Assembly: GCF_018613195.1 (NCBI RefSeq)
Contig: NZ_JAGGQQ010000011.1
Coordinates: 186,001 to 250,000, forward strand
Reading direction: 5' to 3'
From: Bacillus sp. ISL-45
GTDB lineage: Bacteria > Bacillota > Bacilli > Bacillales > Cytobacillaceae
Length of the DNA: 64,000 bases
Position numbers and translations under genes: made by a program. Shown one piece after another: positions 8,494-17,557 of the stretch. Under the pieces are notes generated by a model, which ran no database searches, had not been told where the DNA came from, and saw nothing but the letters and a program-made list of their open reading frames with translations. Within the stretch, counting starts at the first letter, position 1. Each line of letters starts with the position of its first letter.

Positions 8494-9282
8494 ATGAGTA
8501 TACGGCAATATTATCAGCAGACAGCCTATATCAGCTTAAACGGTTCCATTATATCAGCAGGTATTCTTACATTGATTTTGGCGGCAAGCCTGCTGTTTTC
8601 ATGGAATATACCTCTGTTCCTGGTAGCAGTACCGTTCTTGCTTTTAGTCTTCCTCCACTACAATCACTTTATATTATATAAACAAAAATCAGAAGAGAGC
8701 GAGGAAGCATTCCACCGGTATGATGATAAACAACTATTTGAGCAAAACCACCTTCTCATCGCCTTTTCTCCTGCGCCTGCAATAAGGCTGCTCTTTTTTA
8801 CTCCCGACGGAATGCTGGCCGGAGAATTAAGAGAACTCACTATTAGAAGGTTCCGTTGGTTTATCCCTTATTTTGCAGATAAAAGAATAATGAAAGAAAT
8901 TGGAATCTATGACTCCAAAGGAAATCTGCAAGGAAAGCTGAAACAAGAGCGATATAGATATAAAATGCTAAATGCACAAAATGATGTAATTGGTATGTTT
9001 TTTCCAAAGAAGAACACCAAAGTGACTATTGGTTCGGCTGTCTTGGGTGGAGAGCAGTTGAAAATCGAAAAAACCCCTGGTCTGACTCATGATTATAAAT
9101 TTGTCCGGGAAGACGGCAACACAACAGCCAGGCTGCAAAAAGGGTGGATGCCATTGGAATGGACCAGGTTCTTTAAAGAAGCCAATATCCCTGTGTTAAC
9201 TTTGGACTATACGATGGGTGAGGAAGAGCGGATGGCTGTATTTGCTGCTCTCGCAAATCTTTATATGTATTACAACCATTAG
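8494..9282 (+). CDS. Membrane-anchored protein of unknown function, possible LURP/tubby-like fold
   Basis: 262 residues with an AGGAGA ribosome site. Two hydrophobic helices lie at about 20-60, followed by a cytosolic domain rich in short beta-strands and turns (IGIYDSKGNLQGKL, YKMLNAQNDVIGMFF, YKFVREDGNTTARL). That strand pattern recalls scramblase/LURP-one/tubby-like barrels, but this is only a visual resemblance. No catalytic motif is seen. The 270-bp gap before it holds an inverted repeat ATTAATCGA / TCGATTAAT (about 8391-8447) and no gene. Confidence 0.6.
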   Translation: MSIRQYYQQTAYISLNGSIISAGILTLILAASLLFSWNIPLFLVAVPFLLLVFLHYNHFILYKQKSEESEEAFHRYDDKQLFEQNHLLIAFSPAPAIRLLFFTPDGMLAGELRELTIRRFRWFIPYFADKRIMKEIGIYDSKGNLQGKLKQERYRYKMLNAQNDVIGMFFPKKNTKVTIGSAVLGGEQLKIEKTPGLTHDYKFVREDGNTTARLQKGWMPLEWTRFFKEANIPVLTLDYTMGEEERMAVFAALANLYMYYNH

Positions 9283-9370
9283 TTTGAAAATTATTCCATT
9301 TTTGAAAGTTTCGTTTATTTTGGACTCCAAGAGGTTAACAAATAGATAGAAACTAGAAGGAGGCTGGGAC

Positions 9371-9700
9371 ATGGTAAACCAACAATATCAGGATTGTATC
9401 CAGGCATGCATAGAATGTATTGAAGCCTGTAATGTATGTTTTGATTCCTGTTTAAAGGAAGAGAATGTAAAAATGATGGCAGAATGTATCAGAATGGACA
9501 GGGAATGTGCAGAAATTTGCGGTATGGCAGTCACTGCAATGCAGACAAACAGCCACTTTGTGAACCAGATTTGCGGTTTGTGTGCAGAAATTTGCGAAGC
9601 TTGCGGCAATGAATGCAAAAAGCATGACCATGATCATTGCCAAAAATGTGCCGAAGCCTGCTTTAAATGTGCGGAAGAATGCAGACGAATGGCATCATAA
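9371..9700 (+). CDS. Four-helix-bundle copper-storage-type Cys-rich protein (Csp/YhjQ-like)
   Basis: 109 residues with 19 Cys, spaced mainly CxxxC and CxxC along predicted helices (Cys 9, 13, 16, 20, 23, 27, 39, 46, 50, 68, 71, 75, 78, 82, 90, 93, 97, 100, 104), plus a KKHDHDHC metal-binding turn. This is the pattern of cytosolic Csp3-type copper-storage proteins, which bind many Cu(I) ions inside a four-helix bundle. There is no signal peptide, so it should be cytoplasmic. AGAAGGAGG lies just upstream of the ATG. No copper pump or chaperone gene is adjacent. Confidence 0.88.
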   Translation: MVNQQYQDCIQACIECIEACNVCFDSCLKEENVKMMAECIRMDRECAEICGMAVTAMQTNSHFVNQICGLCAEICEACGNECKKHDHDHCQKCAEACFKCAEECRRMAS

Positions 9701-9707
9701 AACAAGA

Positions 9708-9737
9708 AGAACCAGCAACCCAAGCTGGTTCTTTTTA
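9708..9737 (+). terminator. Rho-independent terminator
   Basis: Perfect stem AGAACCAGC / GCTGGTTCT with a T tail. Confidence 0.9.
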
Positions 9738-9926
9738 TGTATGAAAAAGGGAATAGGCTAAACTGAAAATGAGGGAATCTGCATTGCCCGAAATCCGCTC
9801 GGGAAGTCTAAAACAGTAAGCAGAAGCTCAGCCAAAAGAAAAATAATCTCTGACGACTTTCAATATTGAACAATTCGAGCTTTTATGGCATCTTGTAATA
9901 TAACGAAGGTTTTTGGGGGCGTAAGT

Positions 9927-10907
9927 ATGTTAATTGATTTGATTAAATGTCATGGATCAAATAATGATTTTTTATTGATAGATGAAACCGACCGTAATTA
10001 TAAATTTGATGATTTTAAAAGGCGTGATCTAGCGCTGGCGCTTTGTGACAGGGAATCGTCACTGGGTGCGGATGGAATTCTGTTCATCCGTCCAAGCAAG
10101 GTTGCAGACGCCCAGTATCGGATTTTTAATTCTGACGGTACAGAGGCATCCATGTGCGGCAATGGCCTTCGCTGTGCAGGACGTTATGTCTGTGAGAAGC
10201 TTGGCGTGGATGAAGCCGTGATTGAAACGATGAAAGCCAACCTCAAGGTGAAGAAGCATGAGGAAATTTTCAGTGATATCCCAACTTACCAGGTGGAAAT
10301 ATCACCGGTAACTTTTGACCTGAAGGATTTGCCGTTAGTGCTCAATCAGGAAAAACTGATTCAGGAGAAGATTCCGCAGTTATCTGAGGAATTGACGTTT
10401 ACAGCTCTTGCAGTGCCAAATCCTCACCTGACAGCTGTAGTCAGCAAAGAGCAATTGGAATCCGATTTGCAGACGAGGTTGAGTGAAAAGGTAAACAATC
10501 CTAATGATTTATTTCCTGATGGTGTTAATGTCAGCTTCATAAGGCTCCTTGAAAAGGGGAGTATCTTTGTCAGGACATATGAAAGAGGCGTTGGCTATAC
10601 GAATGCTTGTGGAACAGCGATGTCGGCCTCCACACTTGTCACTTGCCTGATGGGTGAGAATGACCTTGGCCAGCCAATCAATGTCTATAATAATGGCGGA
10701 ATGGTTCAATGCGCTGTCCATAAAGAAAATGATACTTATACCATCGAATTGATCGGCAATGCGACTTTTGTATATTCTGCTCAAATTGAAGTTGATTTTT
10801 CAAATAAGGGATTACTTGAGGAAATACTGGAACAGGAAGATTTCAACGAAGATATCCTGTACGGCAGACTGCAGGAGCATGCTAAAAAGTATCTAAGCCA
10901 ATTTTAA
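9927..10907 (+). CDS. dapF: Diaminopimelate epimerase, long form
   Basis: 326 residues. It interconverts LL- and meso-diaminopimelate in lysine and peptidoglycan precursor synthesis. Both catalytic Cys are present: C77 in MCGNGLRCAG and C228 in YTNACGTAMS; the N-terminal KCHGSNNDFLLID is the substrate-loop motif. The start at 9927 follows GGGGGC; an earlier in-frame ATG at 9885 lacks a ribosome site. It is about 40 residues longer than the usual 275-285 residue enzyme because of a C-terminal extension (after VDFSNKG) rich in Glu/Asp. No lysine riboswitch is visible upstream. Confidence 0.9.
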   Translation: MLIDLIKCHGSNNDFLLIDETDRNYKFDDFKRRDLALALCDRESSLGADGILFIRPSKVADAQYRIFNSDGTEASMCGNGLRCAGRYVCEKLGVDEAVIETMKANLKVKKHEEIFSDIPTYQVEISPVTFDLKDLPLVLNQEKLIQEKIPQLSEELTFTALAVPNPHLTAVVSKEQLESDLQTRLSEKVNNPNDLFPDGVNVSFIRLLEKGSIFVRTYERGVGYTNACGTAMSASTLVTCLMGENDLGQPINVYNNGGMVQCAVHKENDTYTIELIGNATFVYSAQIEVDFSNKGLLEEILEQEDFNEDILYGRLQEHAKKYLSQF

Positions 10908-10910
10908 ACG

Positions 10911-10946
10911 AAAAAAATCCTGAGGAGCTTCCTCAGGATTTTTTTG
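10911..10946. terminator. Bidirectional terminator between dapF and ligD
   Basis: Stem AATCCTGAGGA / TCCTCAGGATT with A-run on one side and T-run on the other; it serves both convergent genes and overlaps the end of ligD. Confidence 0.9.
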
Positions 10947-12768
10947 ACTTCAAAACATTCAGGACCGGTTCGAAATTCTGCGCTGTTTTTGCAGCAAAAT
11001 AAGTCCTGAACGGACAGCCTGACTTTTGCACACGCTCGATGATTGTGCCTAGATGGAAATCCTCAAGTCTTAAATTCTCATTCACTTCTTCCCAAAATAA
11101 CGGAGTGGCCACACCTGCATGTGATTTTCCGCGAGCGGAATAGGGGCTGACAATCGTTTTGCCTTCAGAATGCTGGATGTAATCCACATATAATCGGTTG
11201 CCCCTGTTTTTCTTCAGCCGTTCGATCGTAAACGATTCCGGCTCTTTAGATACCAGGTAGTTCGCGATAAAGGAGGTGAACAACCTTGTATCATCGTAGC
11301 TATAACGGTTATCCGGGAGCGGGATATACACCTGGAGTCCTTTGTTCCCTGAAGTTTTTATAAAGCTGATCAGCTTTAATTCATCCAGGACCTCTTTGAT
11401 ATAAACGGCAGCTTTAATCGCTAAATGGAAATCGTCCCTCGATGGCGGGTCAAGGTCAAAGACGATTTCATCAGGCCCTTTGCTGTTGATTGTCTGGAAG
11501 GGAATATGAAACTCAATGGCAATTTGATTACCGAGCCAAAGCAAGGTTTTCATATTATTGCAGACAATATATTCAATTCCTTCAGATTTTGCAGTCTGGA
11601 CAAAAGCCGGTGCATAATCAGGGACGTTTTTTTGGTAAAAGGCTTCGCCAAACATCCCGTGAGGATAGCGGATCACTGTTAACAGCCGGTCCTCCAGGAA
11701 TGGAAGCATATAGGGGGAAATCTCCCTTAAATAATGGATGTAATCCATCTTTTGGATCGGCGGTTCTTCCCAAATCGGCTTATCGGGATGGGTGACTTCA
11801 ATATCCGGAGGCAGATTCTTTTGTTGGAAAACAAACTTTTCATAAGTGCAGGTATCTGGACTTAAATCGAAACGAAACTGATGAAAATGAGGCTCACGAA
11901 GTTGGTCCTCATAGATTTCCAGATACTTTACATCAAGGCAAATGCCTGGTTCCACATAAATGAACTGAGTATCTTCATCACTTTTATTTTGTTTGATGAT
12001 TTGATGGAGGGCATTTTTTTCCTCGGGCTTGAATCCGAAGATTACCAGGCCAATTTGATGTATTTTTGAATCCCTGTAAACTGAGATATAAAAGTAACCG
12101 TTTGATTTCTCATAAGCCGTGACAAAGCAGGAAACATACTTCCAGTTCTTCGATTTAATCCATGTTTCTGTCCGTTTTCCTTCCTCCCATCTGCTGTTGT
12201 ATTGCTTGGCAATGATCCCCTCTCCATCGTAAATGACGATTTTTTCCCATAAGCTTTTCAAATCCGTTTCACTCGGAATAAGCTGGACCAAGTCTGGGTT
12301 TTGATGATTGGGAGAGAGAGGCAGCCCAATCTCGGAAAACAGGGATTGAAGGTTTGTCCGCCTGTGGTTGTAACTCTCAGATGCTATATTTTTTCCTTTT
12401 ACCTTCAAAAGGTCGAAAACCATCAGCCTGCATGGATTCCTGTCAGCTTCGGCTTTGATTTTTTCCTTTGATCTCATTCTTCCCCTGATTTGGATTGCCC
12501 CGAAATTGGCTTTATAAGGGTTCTCTAAATAAACTAGCTCAGCGTCTAATGTCAGAGGCAGATATGGCTGGAACTTTTCCTTGTTGGCAGTAAGGAACAC
12601 TTCTAATTCTGGGAACAAAGGAAGCAGCGGTTTTCCATTGCGGCTTGTCAATTCAATTTCTGAATCCCATGTCAACAAGGCACGAAAGCCGTCAAATTTG
12701 ATCTCATAACGCCATTCATTCCCCTGCGGCGTTTCAAATGCCAGTGTAGGGAGCATTGGTTTCAGCAT
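10933..12768 (-). CDS. ligD: NHEJ ATP-dependent DNA ligase/polymerase
   Basis: 611 residues. The N-terminal half is an ATP-dependent ligase: adenylation Lys24 in YEIKFDGF, then GEGIIAK and WIKSK motifs and an OB domain. The C-terminal half (from about 315) is the LigD primase/polymerase domain, with VTHPDKPIW, VIRYPHGM and the metal-binding DEIVFDLDP. The LIG-POL order without a nuclease domain matches Bacillus YkoU. ATG 12768 is preceded by GGATGGGG. It is divergent from ku, the usual partner in non-homologous end joining. Confidence 0.93.
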   Translation of the reverse strand: MLKPMLPTLAFETPQGNEWRYEIKFDGFRALLTWDSEIELTSRNGKPLLPLFPELEVFLTANKEKFQPYLPLTLDAELVYLENPYKANFGAIQIRGRMRSKEKIKAEADRNPCRLMVFDLLKVKGKNIASESYNHRRTNLQSLFSEIGLPLSPNHQNPDLVQLIPSETDLKSLWEKIVIYDGEGIIAKQYNSRWEEGKRTETWIKSKNWKYVSCFVTAYEKSNGYFYISVYRDSKIHQIGLVIFGFKPEEKNALHQIIKQNKSDEDTQFIYVEPGICLDVKYLEIYEDQLREPHFHQFRFDLSPDTCTYEKFVFQQKNLPPDIEVTHPDKPIWEEPPIQKMDYIHYLREISPYMLPFLEDRLLTVIRYPHGMFGEAFYQKNVPDYAPAFVQTAKSEGIEYIVCNNMKTLLWLGNQIAIEFHIPFQTINSKGPDEIVFDLDPPSRDDFHLAIKAAVYIKEVLDELKLISFIKTSGNKGLQVYIPLPDNRYSYDDTRLFTSFIANYLVSKEPESFTIERLKKNRGNRLYVDYIQHSEGKTIVSPYSARGKSHAGVATPLFWEEVNENLRLEDFHLGTIIERVQKSGCPFRTYFAAKTAQNFEPVLNVLKSKKS

Positions 12769-12906
12769 TTTTCCCCATCCTTTCACACCAGTGACTATTT
12801 ATATTGTTCCTGTTTGGCTCCATCCTAGTACACTGGGAAATGTTTTAATGCATGATAAAACAATTATTAAGCAAATTAGTATTAAAACGATAAGGTGGAG
12901 AATGTA

Positions 12907-13767
12907 ATGCATACAATCTGGAAAGGGAGCATCAGCTTCGGGCTTGTCAATATCCCGGTCAAGCTTCATGCTGCGACTGAGGATCGGGACATCAAGCTGA
13001 GAACTCTTCATAAAGAATGCCACTCGCCAATAAAATATGAGAAAACTTGTCCAGTGTGCGATGTTGAAGTGAAAAACGAAGACATCGTTAAGGCTTATGA
13101 ATACACAAAAGGTAAGTTTGTCGTTCTTGAAAATGAGGATCTTGAAGCGTTAAGGAAAGAAAATGAAGATAAAGCCGTGGAAATAATCGACTTTGTAAAA
13201 ATTACGGAAATAGATCCGATTTATTTTCAGCGCAGCTATTTCATGTCTCCGAACGAGGGCGGCGGTAAGGCCTATTCTCTACTCAGGAAAGCTCTTGAAG
13301 AATCGCAGAAGGTGGGAATTGCCAAAATAATCATTCGGGCAAAGGAACAACTTGCAGTTGTACGCGTCTATAACAATACACTCGTCATGGAGACCATCCA
13401 TTTCCCGGATGAAGTCAGAAACGCAGTAGATGTCCCGAATGTACCAGAAGAAGATAAAGTGACGGAAAAGGAGCTGGCTACTGCCATCATGCTCATTGAT
13501 CAGCTGACAACCGAGTTTGATGCAGAAAAGTACAAGGATGATTATCGTACCGCTTTATTGGAACTTATCGAAGCAAAGCGTACGGGCAAAGAAATGGTCA
13601 CTCCTACCGAAAAAGAGCCAGTCTCCAATGTTACAGATCTTATGGCAGCGCTTCAGGCTTCTATCGACCGTACCAAGCCTGAGAAAAAGAAAGAGCCAGC
13701 GCCAGCCTCAGCAAAGAAGAAGAAAACAGCCGCTAAACCAAAGGCTAAGGAAAAGAAACAAGCTTAA
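12907..13767 (+). CDS. ku: NHEJ DNA-end-binding protein Ku
   Basis: 286 residues. MHTIWKGSISFGLVNIPVKL is the characteristic Ku N-terminus, and KTCPVCDVEV and YFMSPNEGGGKAYSLLR are further family signatures. The C-terminal 40 residues are Lys/Ala/Pro-rich, the DNA-binding tail typical of bacterial Ku. The start at 12907 follows GGTGGAG. Ku encircles double-strand break ends and recruits LigD, encoded divergently across about 140 bp. In Bacillus this pair is linked to spore and germination DNA repair; I did not recognise a forespore promoter. Confidence 0.95.
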   Translation: MHTIWKGSISFGLVNIPVKLHAATEDRDIKLRTLHKECHSPIKYEKTCPVCDVEVKNEDIVKAYEYTKGKFVVLENEDLEALRKENEDKAVEIIDFVKITEIDPIYFQRSYFMSPNEGGGKAYSLLRKALEESQKVGIAKIIIRAKEQLAVVRVYNNTLVMETIHFPDEVRNAVDVPNVPEEDKVTEKELATAIMLIDQLTTEFDAEKYKDDYRTALLELIEAKRTGKEMVTPTEKEPVSNVTDLMAALQASIDRTKPEKKKEPAPASAKKKKTAAKPKAKEKKQA

Positions 13768-13788
13768 AGAAACAAGCACAGATTACAC

Positions 13789-13818
13789 AGCCGGCCATCA
13801 CTATGTGGCCGGTTTTTG
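13789..13818 (+). terminator. Rho-independent terminator
   Basis: Perfect stem CCGGCCA / TGGCCGG followed by five T residues. Confidence 0.85.
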
Positions 13819-13886
13819 TTTGGATTATTTTTAAAGGAGAATCCGGAGCTTAAGAAGAATAAATTTATAGTGAAGGGGGATTATCG

Positions 13887-14783
13887 ATGAGAAAAATTCT
13901 TGTACTTGGAGGAACCCAGTATTTTGGAAAAAAGCTGGTGCAAAAGCTGATAAAGAATGGTGATGAGGTAACGATTGCTACCAGGGGAATGAAAAATGAC
14001 CCTTTTGGTGAAAATGTTAAGCGGCTGGTAATTGATCGGGAAAAGAAAGAGACGATGGCAGCAGCCTTCGAAGGAAAAGAATGGGACCTTGTGTATGACC
14101 AATCCTGTTTTTCGCCAATGGAGGCGAGAGATACAGTAGAGGCATTGAAGGGGAAAGCGGCCCGCTATATTTTCACCTCTACTCAAGCTGTATATGACTT
14201 TGGCACGCTTCATACAGAAGGCAATTTTAATGCTTTTACATATCCAATAGAATACAAAAGCCGAAAGGAATACCCAGGGTATGAAGGCTACAAAGAGGCA
14301 AAAAGAGCCTCAGAAGCGGTATTCAATCAGCTTGGTTATTTTGAGGTCGTTTCCGTCCGGTTCCCAATTGTCGTTTCGGAAGACGATTACACAGAACGCC
14401 TGAAGTTCCATGTAGATAAAATACTTTCAGGACAACCAATAGGCATGCCAGACCCTGATTTGCGCTACAGTTTCATCCACGCTGATGAAGCCGCAGATTT
14501 TTTGTTGGATATCGGGAAGTCAAATTTTGAGGGACCAATCAATCCTGGATCTTCCGGAGATATTAGTTTGAAAGAATTGGTTGATAAAATAGCTTTGCTG
14601 GCCAATAAAGAAGCAATCGTGAAGGATACCACTGAAAACGGAACGGTCTCTCCGTATGCATTGCCTGGATCCTGGTCGATCGACACTGCACTTGCAGCTG
14701 GTCTGGGCTTTAAATTTACCGAACTAAATCAATTATTGGATCAATTGTTCATCTATTATATTGAACTGAATGATATGCATTAA
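13887..14783 (+). CDS. NAD-dependent epimerase/dehydratase (extended SDR)
   Basis: 298 residues. The Rossmann motif is KILVLGGTQYFG, and the YxxxK pair is in GYEGYKEAKRASE. The middle VVSVRFPIVVSEDDYT and RYSFIHADEAADFLL segments fit nucleotide-sugar epimerase-like and plant chloroplast RNA-binding-like extended SDRs. The ribosome site GAAGGGGG precedes ATG 13887. The substrate is unknown; it stands alone between ku and a convergent molybdoenzyme gene, so context gives no help. Confidence 0.82.
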   Translation: MRKILVLGGTQYFGKKLVQKLIKNGDEVTIATRGMKNDPFGENVKRLVIDREKKETMAAAFEGKEWDLVYDQSCFSPMEARDTVEALKGKAARYIFTSTQAVYDFGTLHTEGNFNAFTYPIEYKSRKEYPGYEGYKEAKRASEAVFNQLGYFEVVSVRFPIVVSEDDYTERLKFHVDKILSGQPIGMPDPDLRYSFIHADEAADFLLDIGKSNFEGPINPGSSGDISLKELVDKIALLANKEAIVKDTTENGTVSPYALPGSWSIDTALAAGLGFKFTELNQLLDQLFIYYIELNDMH

Positions 14784-14824
14784 AATAAACCAAGGCGCAA
14801 AGATACTCTGCACCTGGGTTTTCT

Positions 14825-15877
14825 TCATTCTGCCTTTACAGTAATTTGCATAACTGCATTGTATCCATACCCTTTCTCGTTCCAGACAGCTTCTGAAGGC
14901 TGGGTTTTACCTTCGGTATCGGTTGCCCGGACTGATATATGATATGAATTTCCATATTTAAAAAACTTCGCGTAACTCCATGAAACAGTTTGATGTTCCA
15001 CAGTGGGGGTATCCAGTCTGGCTTGCTCCCAATTAGCTCCATTATCAAAGCTTATTTCCACCTTTGCGATGACCCCGGAACCTGTCCAGGCGATCCCTCT
15101 GATTTCGCAGGTTCCGCTTTTAACTAACTGTCTATCAAGTGGCTGCTGGATTGTTGAATTCACTCTGTTTATAGTGACTGGCTCAGTTGTGCCGTTTTTA
15201 TAATAATAAACATAATCATCACTCTGAAAGGGCCCTTTAAATTTGTCTTTAATCAATATGATTTCATTTAGCCATTTAACAGACGCCATCCCGTACCACC
15301 CTGGAACAATCAGCCGGAAAGGAAAACCGTGTTTATGGGGGATGGGTTTCCCGTTGTACTCATATGCGATCATTACTTCAGGATCTAGGGCCTTGGCAAT
15401 TGGTAAACTTCTTTCAAAGTGGATCCACTTGCTGTTCTTGATGCCTGCGTCTCTTCCTCTAAAAACAACATCAGATACACCTTCTTTAATTCCGGTGTAC
15501 TCAAGCAAGGTTTTCAAAGGAACTCCCTTCCAAATTCCCTCACCCATCGCACCATCTTCCCACTGCTCTCCAAAGACTTTTTCTTTGAAGTATGCCCTCT
15601 TATTACCTGAACATTCAATGAGCACCCTATTGGATTTAGATGCCAGCTTCAAAAATTCAGAGTAATTGAATTGTAAAGTGTGATCAACTGAGCCGGAAAT
15701 TGTCAGCGTGAATGACTCTGGTGTTAAAATCGGATAAGAAAAGTGATTCCGGCGGTAAAATAGAGGCTCAGCAACCGGCTGAAGAAAAGAAACAAAGTTA
15801 ATCAGAGTTTCCTGATTTTCAGGGATAAGGCTTCTTGTTGTTAAGTAAGGACGCACCTTTCCAAAATTCAAGTACAT
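14825..15877 (-). CDS. Sulfite-oxidase-type molybdopterin-dependent oxidoreductase
   Basis: About 350 residues. The molybdopterin ligand Cys is in VLIECSGNKRAYF; further family motifs are IWKGVPLKTLLEY, KPIPHKHGFPFRLIVPGWYGMASVKWL, and a C-terminal Mo-co dimerisation domain (IRGIAWTGSGVIAKVEISFDNG, split here at WTG). No signal peptide or heme domain is seen, unlike secreted SorA/YedY proteins, so it may work in the cytoplasm. AGGAGG lies seven bases before ATG 15877 and overlaps a second ATG two codons upstream. Likely activity is oxidation of sulfite or reduction of an S/N-oxide; the donor/acceptor is not visible. Confidence 0.82.
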   Translation of the reverse strand: MYLNFGKVRPYLTTRSLIPENQETLINFVSFLQPVAEPLFYRRNHFSYPILTPESFTLTISGSVDHTLQFNYSEFLKLASKSNRVLIECSGNKRAYFKEKVFGEQWEDGAMGEGIWKGVPLKTLLEYTGIKEGVSDVVFRGRDAGIKNSKWIHFERSLPIAKALDPEVMIAYEYNGKPIPHKHGFPFRLIVPGWYGMASVKWLNEIILIKDKFKGPFQSDDYVYYYKNGTTEPVTINRVNSTIQQPLDRQLVKSGTCEIRGIAWTGSGVIAKVEISFDNGANWEQARLDTPTVEHQTVSWSYAKFFKYGNSYHISVRATDTEGKTQPSEAVWNEKGYGYNAVMQITVKAE

Positions 15878-16020
15878 ATTCATTCCTCCTCATCGTTAAT
15901 TTATTGCTGGGACGCAAATGGAAGAACATTAAAAAGGTTTTTCGGGATGGGTGTCAAATAATATTAATAATAGGTTCAGTGGCGGAATATAAACGACGAG
16001 TTCTAACAGGGGGCAGGCAA

Positions 16021-16545
16021 ATGGAGAAAAAAAGCACATGGAAACTTATGGTTCTACCTGTAAGTCTGTTCTTACTGGCGTTTGGGTTATATGCAGGTTA
16101 TACAATGTGGGAGAAAAGGAGTCATCATGAAGCCAGGGATGAAAGCAACCTTAAAAACGGAGGTCAGACTGTCGCGTTATTTCAGGAGAATTCAGAGCAT
16201 GAAAACTACTCAACAGTTGGCGGCTTCATTCGTGAATTTCATACTAAATATAATGATACTCTTGGTTGGGGAAGGATAGATACGGTTGAATGGGAGGAGC
16301 AAAGGGAGATCGCTTCTGAAATCATCTCAGTTTTGGCAACTGTCGAAACTGACAATACTGCCCTCCAGGCTGATTTTGATACGATATCCAATTATTCAAG
16401 AACCATTGAAGATGGGATAAAAGATAAGAAAATCTTACTTCAGCTTCACCGATATTTTCATGACCTCGATATCGAGTTCAATAGTTATAATGATACGAAA
16501 GATTATTTTAATGTGACAAAATATAAAGATCCTGAAAAAGGTTAA
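16021..16545 (+). CDS. Membrane-anchored hypothetical protein
   Basis: 174 residues. An N-terminal signal-anchor (KLMVLPVSLFLLAFGLYAGY) is followed by a polar, mainly helical extracytoplasmic domain (residues about 35-174) with no Cys. An AGGGGGCAGG ribosome site precedes ATG 16021. No lipobox is present. I recognise no family. Confidence 0.6.
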   Translation: MEKKSTWKLMVLPVSLFLLAFGLYAGYTMWEKRSHHEARDESNLKNGGQTVALFQENSEHENYSTVGGFIREFHTKYNDTLGWGRIDTVEWEEQREIASEIISVLATVETDNTALQADFDTISNYSRTIEDGIKDKKILLQLHRYFHDLDIEFNSYNDTKDYFNVTKYKDPEKG

Positions 16546-16564
16546 TCCATTCTCACCAGGGTAC
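16540..16564 (+). promoter_or_regulatory. Possible SigB-type promoter
   Basis: GGTTAA, 13 bases, GGGTAC resembles the general-stress consensus GTTTAA-N12-14-GGGTAT with one mismatch in each box. It overlaps the stop of the preceding gene and lies about 40 bp before the phosphoesterase start. Confidence 0.25.
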
Positions 16565-16603
16565 CATAAAAGGGGATGGCAGGCGAAGGGAGTGTGTCGA
16601 GCC

Positions 16604-17089
16604 ATGAAAATAGTTGTCATTTCTGACACTCATATGCCAAAAAAAGCAAAGCAGCTGCCTGAGAAACTGCTCAATGACCTGCAAGATAGTGACTATATTA
16701 TTCATGCTGGCGATTGGCAGACCGTGGAGCTATATAGCGAGTTAAAACAGTTTGGCCCGGTTATCGGCGTGACCGGCAATGTAGATGGACCCGAACTGAA
16801 AAAACTGCTCAAAACAAAAGAAATCCTCGTGGCAGGTGATTTCCATATAGGGATAGTCCATGGACACGGCACCGGGAAAACTACCGAAAAAAGGGCAATT
16901 GAAACATTCGCAGCCGATGAGGTAGATTGCATAGTATATGGTCATTCGCATATCCCCGTCCTCAAGGAAATCGGTGGTGTGATTGTCTTTAACCCAGGAT
17001 CACCGACTGATAAAAGGAGACAGCAGCAATTCTCTTATGGTATCCTGACTGTCGAAGAAAGAATTATCGCAAAGCATATCTTTTTTTAG
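16604..17089 (+). CDS. YfcE-type calcineurin-like phosphoesterase
   Basis: 161 residues. All metal-binding motifs of the YfcE/MJ0936 family are visible: SDTHMP, HAGDWQ, GVTGNVDG, GIVHGHG and VYGHSH, followed by FNPGSPTDKR. Such enzymes are small cytosolic Mn-dependent phosphodiesterases. A GTG start at 16592 is possible, but ATG 16604 sits at a better distance from GAAGGGAG and begins directly with the first beta strand (MKIVVISD). Confidence 0.85.
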   Translation: MKIVVISDTHMPKKAKQLPEKLLNDLQDSDYIIHAGDWQTVELYSELKQFGPVIGVTGNVDGPELKKLLKTKEILVAGDFHIGIVHGHGTGKTTEKRAIETFAADEVDCIVYGHSHIPVLKEIGGVIVFNPGSPTDKRRQQQFSYGILTVEERIIAKHIFF

Positions 17090-17127
17090 ATCCACTATGT
17101 AAATTCGAGACAGGAGGTAATTCAACA

Positions 17128-17523
17128 ATGAAAACCTTTGATGTGAAATTTCACGCAGAAGATCAAGTAGAAACAATGAAGGTTCAAAAATTAAGCAGCG
17201 AGGATTATGAGCAGGCTACAGAGGGCGGTACACGCCATTTATTTGACCTTGATACGAATATTGGTTTCTTTGTCTTTTTTGATGCGGAAGATAAAGATGG
17301 CAAGGTCTATTATTTAATGCTCCAATATGAGGAGCAGAAGGAAGAACCATCGAATTGCTACGGCTTCGAACTGAAGGATTTCTATGAGTTTTCAGCATTA
17401 TACTTGAATGATCTGGAATTTACTGAAGAACTTAACGAAGAAGAGGGGGAGCTTGGACCTGTTCAGCATCTTGCTCATCTCCTTTATCACATCGTTGAGG
17501 AAGGAAAGGCAGTAGAAGTATAA
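17128..17523 (+). CDS. Acidic hypothetical protein
   Basis: 131 residues with an AGGAGG ribosome site. Strongly acidic (EELNEEEGELG near the C-terminus), no membrane segment, a single Cys. It starts with a strand-like MKTFDVKFHAEDQVETMKVQ, split by short acidic turns. Downstream of the phosphoesterase with about 40 bp between them, possibly co-transcribed. No recognised family. Confidence 0.6.
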   Translation: MKTFDVKFHAEDQVETMKVQKLSSEDYEQATEGGTRHLFDLDTNIGFFVFFDAEDKDGKVYYLMLQYEEQKEEPSNCYGFELKDFYEFSALYLNDLEFTEELNEEEGELGPVQHLAHLLYHIVEEGKAVEV

Positions 17524-17529
17524 GTAAAA

Positions 17530-17557
17530 TAAAAAAGAGCAGGAATCTGCTCTTTTT
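17530..17557. terminator. Bidirectional terminator
   Basis: Symmetric stem AAAAAAGAGCAG / CTGCTCTTTTTT with a 4-nt loop between two convergent small genes. Confidence 0.9.

Noticed and set aside
9740-9926. Lysine riboswitch before dapF
   Set aside because: None of the conserved riboswitch junction sequences or an expression-platform terminator is seen.
16082-16279. 65-codon frame inside the membrane-anchored hypothetical gene
   Set aside because: An out-of-frame shadow; the longer frame has the ribosome site and a signal anchor.
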